This document shows positions 6,543-7,631 of a stretch of 7,631 bases of DNA, one piece after another (the stretch's first letter is position 1; each line of letters opens with the position of its first letter). The DNA is from Flavobacteriales bacterium UBA4011 (GTDB taxonomy: Bacteria; Bacteroidota; Bacteroidia; Flavobacteriales_D; Crocinitomicaceae), in assembly GCA_002384725.1 (NCBI GenBank), contig DGBF01000098.1, positions 350-7,980 on the forward strand, written 5' to 3'. The notes under the pieces are model-generated. The model saw only the letters and a list, made by a program, of their open reading frames with translations, was not told where the DNA came from and did not search any database. Made by a program: the position numbers and the translations under genes.

Positions 6543-6607
6543 GGCACAGATTTTGTAAATGAAACATTTATAGCCTATAAAACGAATAATAAGTAAATCG
6601 AGCAATT
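6543..6607 (+). promoter_or_regulatory. Probable promoter region of the lipoprotein gene
   Basis: The strong terminator just upstream means the lipoprotein gene needs its own promoter here. TTTTG at 6551-6555 could be the -33 element. Twenty bases further, TATAAAAC at 6576-6583 could be the -7 element, but it matches TAnnTTTG only at TA. The leader would be about 20 nt, and no Shine-Dalgarno sequence precedes the ATG at 6608. Confidence 0.3.
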
Positions 6608-7582
6608 ATGAAATTATCTATACTGTTGATTATTACTCTGATACTTGGATCTTGTTCCACGTACAAAACCGTTGGAATAAAGGTAGAACACCCAGCAGTT
6701 ATAGAACTTCGGCCAGAGGTAAAACGAGTAACTTTGGTCAACAGAACGATTCCTGCAAAAGGAGCTACAACGGTTGGAAGTGTGCTAGAAGGCTTAATTT
6801 CTGGTGAATCCATCATGGCAGATCGATTGGGAGCGAAAGCTGCTTTAAACGGTATGCAGTTTGCATTAACACAAGGAGATCGCTTACTTCCCGTTGGCGG
6901 AATCGTTGACATGAAAACAAATACGATAATAAATACACCTCCAGCTTTAACTTGGGCCGTAATTGATTCTTTGTGCATTGCAAACGGGAGCGACATGATT
7001 GTGGCTTGTGAATTCTTCGATTCAGATCAAGCTGGAACTATAGGTGGTGCTAATTTACCGAACACACCGAACCAAGGTTCTGCAACAGTTCGCGCCTATT
7101 ATAGAGTATATGACAATATCAATAAAGTTATCGTCGATGAACGAATGATGCGTTACCTAGCCGGTGGCGGTGGTGGTACGTTAGTATTGCAAGGAGCCAA
7201 CATCGTTGAAAGAAGAGCATATGAAACCGGTTACGAATACGGCAGAATGATAGTCCCATACACCAACTTCGAAAAACGAGATATTTATCATAGTGGGTCA
7301 AAAAATTTAAGAGCAGCTTCAAATTTGGCCAGAGCAAACAATTGGACTGCAGCTGAAAACATGTGGCGTACGGGTGAAACTGGAAAAAGAAGAGAAGCTT
7401 ATCGCAGCGCTTACAACTTGGCTGTAGCAAGCGAAATGTCCGGAAACTTGCAGCAAGCCATGCAATTCGCCGAAAAAGCATTCAGCATGAAGCCTAAGAG
7501 TAGAATTGCACAATACATGCGTGTTTTAACAATTCGAATGGATGAGCAACCGAGATTGGAAAGACAGAAAGCGGGATTTTAG
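6608..7582 (+). CDS. Predicted lipoprotein with C-terminal TPR-like region (DUF6340-like)
   Basis: This is a 324-residue lipoprotein of no established function. The signal sequence MKLSILLIITLILGSC ends in a lipobox (L13-G14-S15-Cys16), so Cys16 should be lipidated. The residues after it (STYKT) lack the acidic run that marks surface export in Flavobacteriia, which suggests a periplasm-facing anchor. The N-terminal domain (about 25-220) has alternating hydrophobic strands: PEVKRVTLVNRTI (36-48), a predicted helical GAKAALNGMQFAL (75-87), DMIVACEFFD (129-138), the RAYYRVYD strand and VIVDERMMRYL. A glycine run (186-190) follows. The C-terminal part (about 236-297) has two TPR-like hairpins, the better one being LAVASEMSGNLQQAMQFAEKA. 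The layout resembles Bacteroidota lipoproteins I recall as DUF6340, which begin with a lipobox, then 'KVALVNRS'-type sequence and end in TPR-like helices. That family label is from memory. The flanking terminators and gaps indicate a single-gene unit. Confidence 0.85.
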   Translation: MKLSILLIITLILGSCSTYKTVGIKVEHPAVIELRPEVKRVTLVNRTIPAKGATTVGSVLEGLISGESIMADRLGAKAALNGMQFALTQGDRLLPVGGIVDMKTNTIINTPPALTWAVIDSLCIANGSDMIVACEFFDSDQAGTIGGANLPNTPNQGSATVRAYYRVYDNINKVIVDERMMRYLAGGGGGTLVLQGANIVERRAYETGYEYGRMIVPYTNFEKRDIYHSGSKNLRAASNLARANNWTAAENMWRTGETGKRREAYRSAYNLAVASEMSGNLQQAMQFAEKAFSMKPKSRIAQYMRVLTIRMDEQPRLERQKAGF

Positions 7583-7584
7583 AA

Positions 7585-7631
7585 TTAGTTATCTTTTTCA
7601 ATAATTCGAATCGTTTTTTCAAAAGGCATAG
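7585..7631 (-). CDS. Possible C-terminal end of a convergent minus-strand gene (truncated by window edge)
   Basis: Read on the minus strand from the right edge, one frame is open through ATG CCT TTT GAA and ends in TAA at 7587-7585. It encodes ...MPFEKTIRIIEKDN, a composition typical of a real protein end. The Met may be internal, because the frame continues to the window edge. If real, its stop lies 2 bases from the lipoprotein stop, mirroring the tail-to-tail arrangement at 4794/4798. Only 15 codons are visible, so the product cannot be identified and the open frame could be chance. Confidence 0.45.
   Translation of the reverse strand, partial: MPFEKTIRIIEKDN

Noticed and set aside
6502..6558. 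An 18-codon plus-strand ORF (MKEKEYKDILLLFLAQIL) preceded and followed by AT-rich sequence
   Set aside because: It lies across the perfect terminator stem, and the repeat of the stem explains the apparent AAGGAG and leucine run, so coding is unlikely.
6568..6996. A 142-codon open frame on the minus strand
   Set aside because: It is antisense to the lipoprotein gene, whose signal peptide and lipobox are clear, and the translated sequence shows no recognisable domain.
7128..7481. A 117-codon minus-strand open frame rich in Phe, Cys, Arg and Leu
   Set aside because: Composition is typical of an antisense shadow of the lipoprotein C-terminal region, and no motif is visible.
1..7631. Search by eye for tRNAs, rRNA, CRISPR repeats, insertion sequences, attachment sites, phage or defence genes
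   Set aside because: None seen. All long open frames on the chosen strands are accounted for by ordinary chromosomal genes with similar composition, and gaps between genes are 142 bp or less.

Overview
The window looks like an ordinary chromosomal segment of a Bacteroidota bacterium, probably of the order Flavobacteriales. The DNA is AT-rich and start codons mostly lack a Shine-Dalgarno sequence. The predicted lipoprotein and secreted protein have short signal peptides. The gene content (TypA, a phosphosulfolactate synthase homologue beside a TPR protein, a lipoprotein I recall as the DUF6340 family) also fits that group. I cannot assign genus or species from the sequence alone.

Layout, left to right. 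The 3' half of typA (1-972, +) enters from the left edge and ends at a hairpin terminator (984-1022). A tightly packed operon follows: a 465-residue TPR protein (1115-2512), a ComA-like phosphosulfolactate synthase (2505-3341, overlapping the TPR gene by 8 nt) and a seven-blade WD40 protein (3341-4225, GTG start overlapping the comA stop by one base). After 59 bp comes a secreted single-domain rhodanese (4285-4794, +). It meets, tail to tail with only 3 nt between the stops, an ElyC/YdcF-like DUF218 membrane protein on the minus strand (4798-5565). A 92-bp divergent intergenic region, holding an imperfect 21-bp inverted repeat and a possible minus-strand promoter, separates that gene from an MscS-type mechanosensitive channel (5658-6488, +). 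A strong terminator (6509-6542) isolates a lipoprotein gene (6608-7582, +). The last 47 bases appear to carry the end of a convergent minus-strand gene.

How the genes may work together. The TPR-comA-WD40 trio is almost certainly co-transcribed and translationally coupled, so two protein-interaction scaffolds are made with an enzyme that condenses sulfite with phosphoenolpyruvate to give phosphosulfolactate. In Bacteroidota the sulfonate product could feed sulfonolipids or compatible solutes, but nothing in the window proves this. The remaining genes are mostly cell-envelope functions: a periplasmic sulfurtransferase, a DUF218 membrane protein, a turgor-release channel and a lipoprotein. I see no mobile element, CRISPR array, tRNA, rRNA or clear sign of horizontal transfer. 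The most interesting items are the repeat-protein/ComA operon, the divergent-promoter inverted repeat and the near-abutting convergent gene ends.
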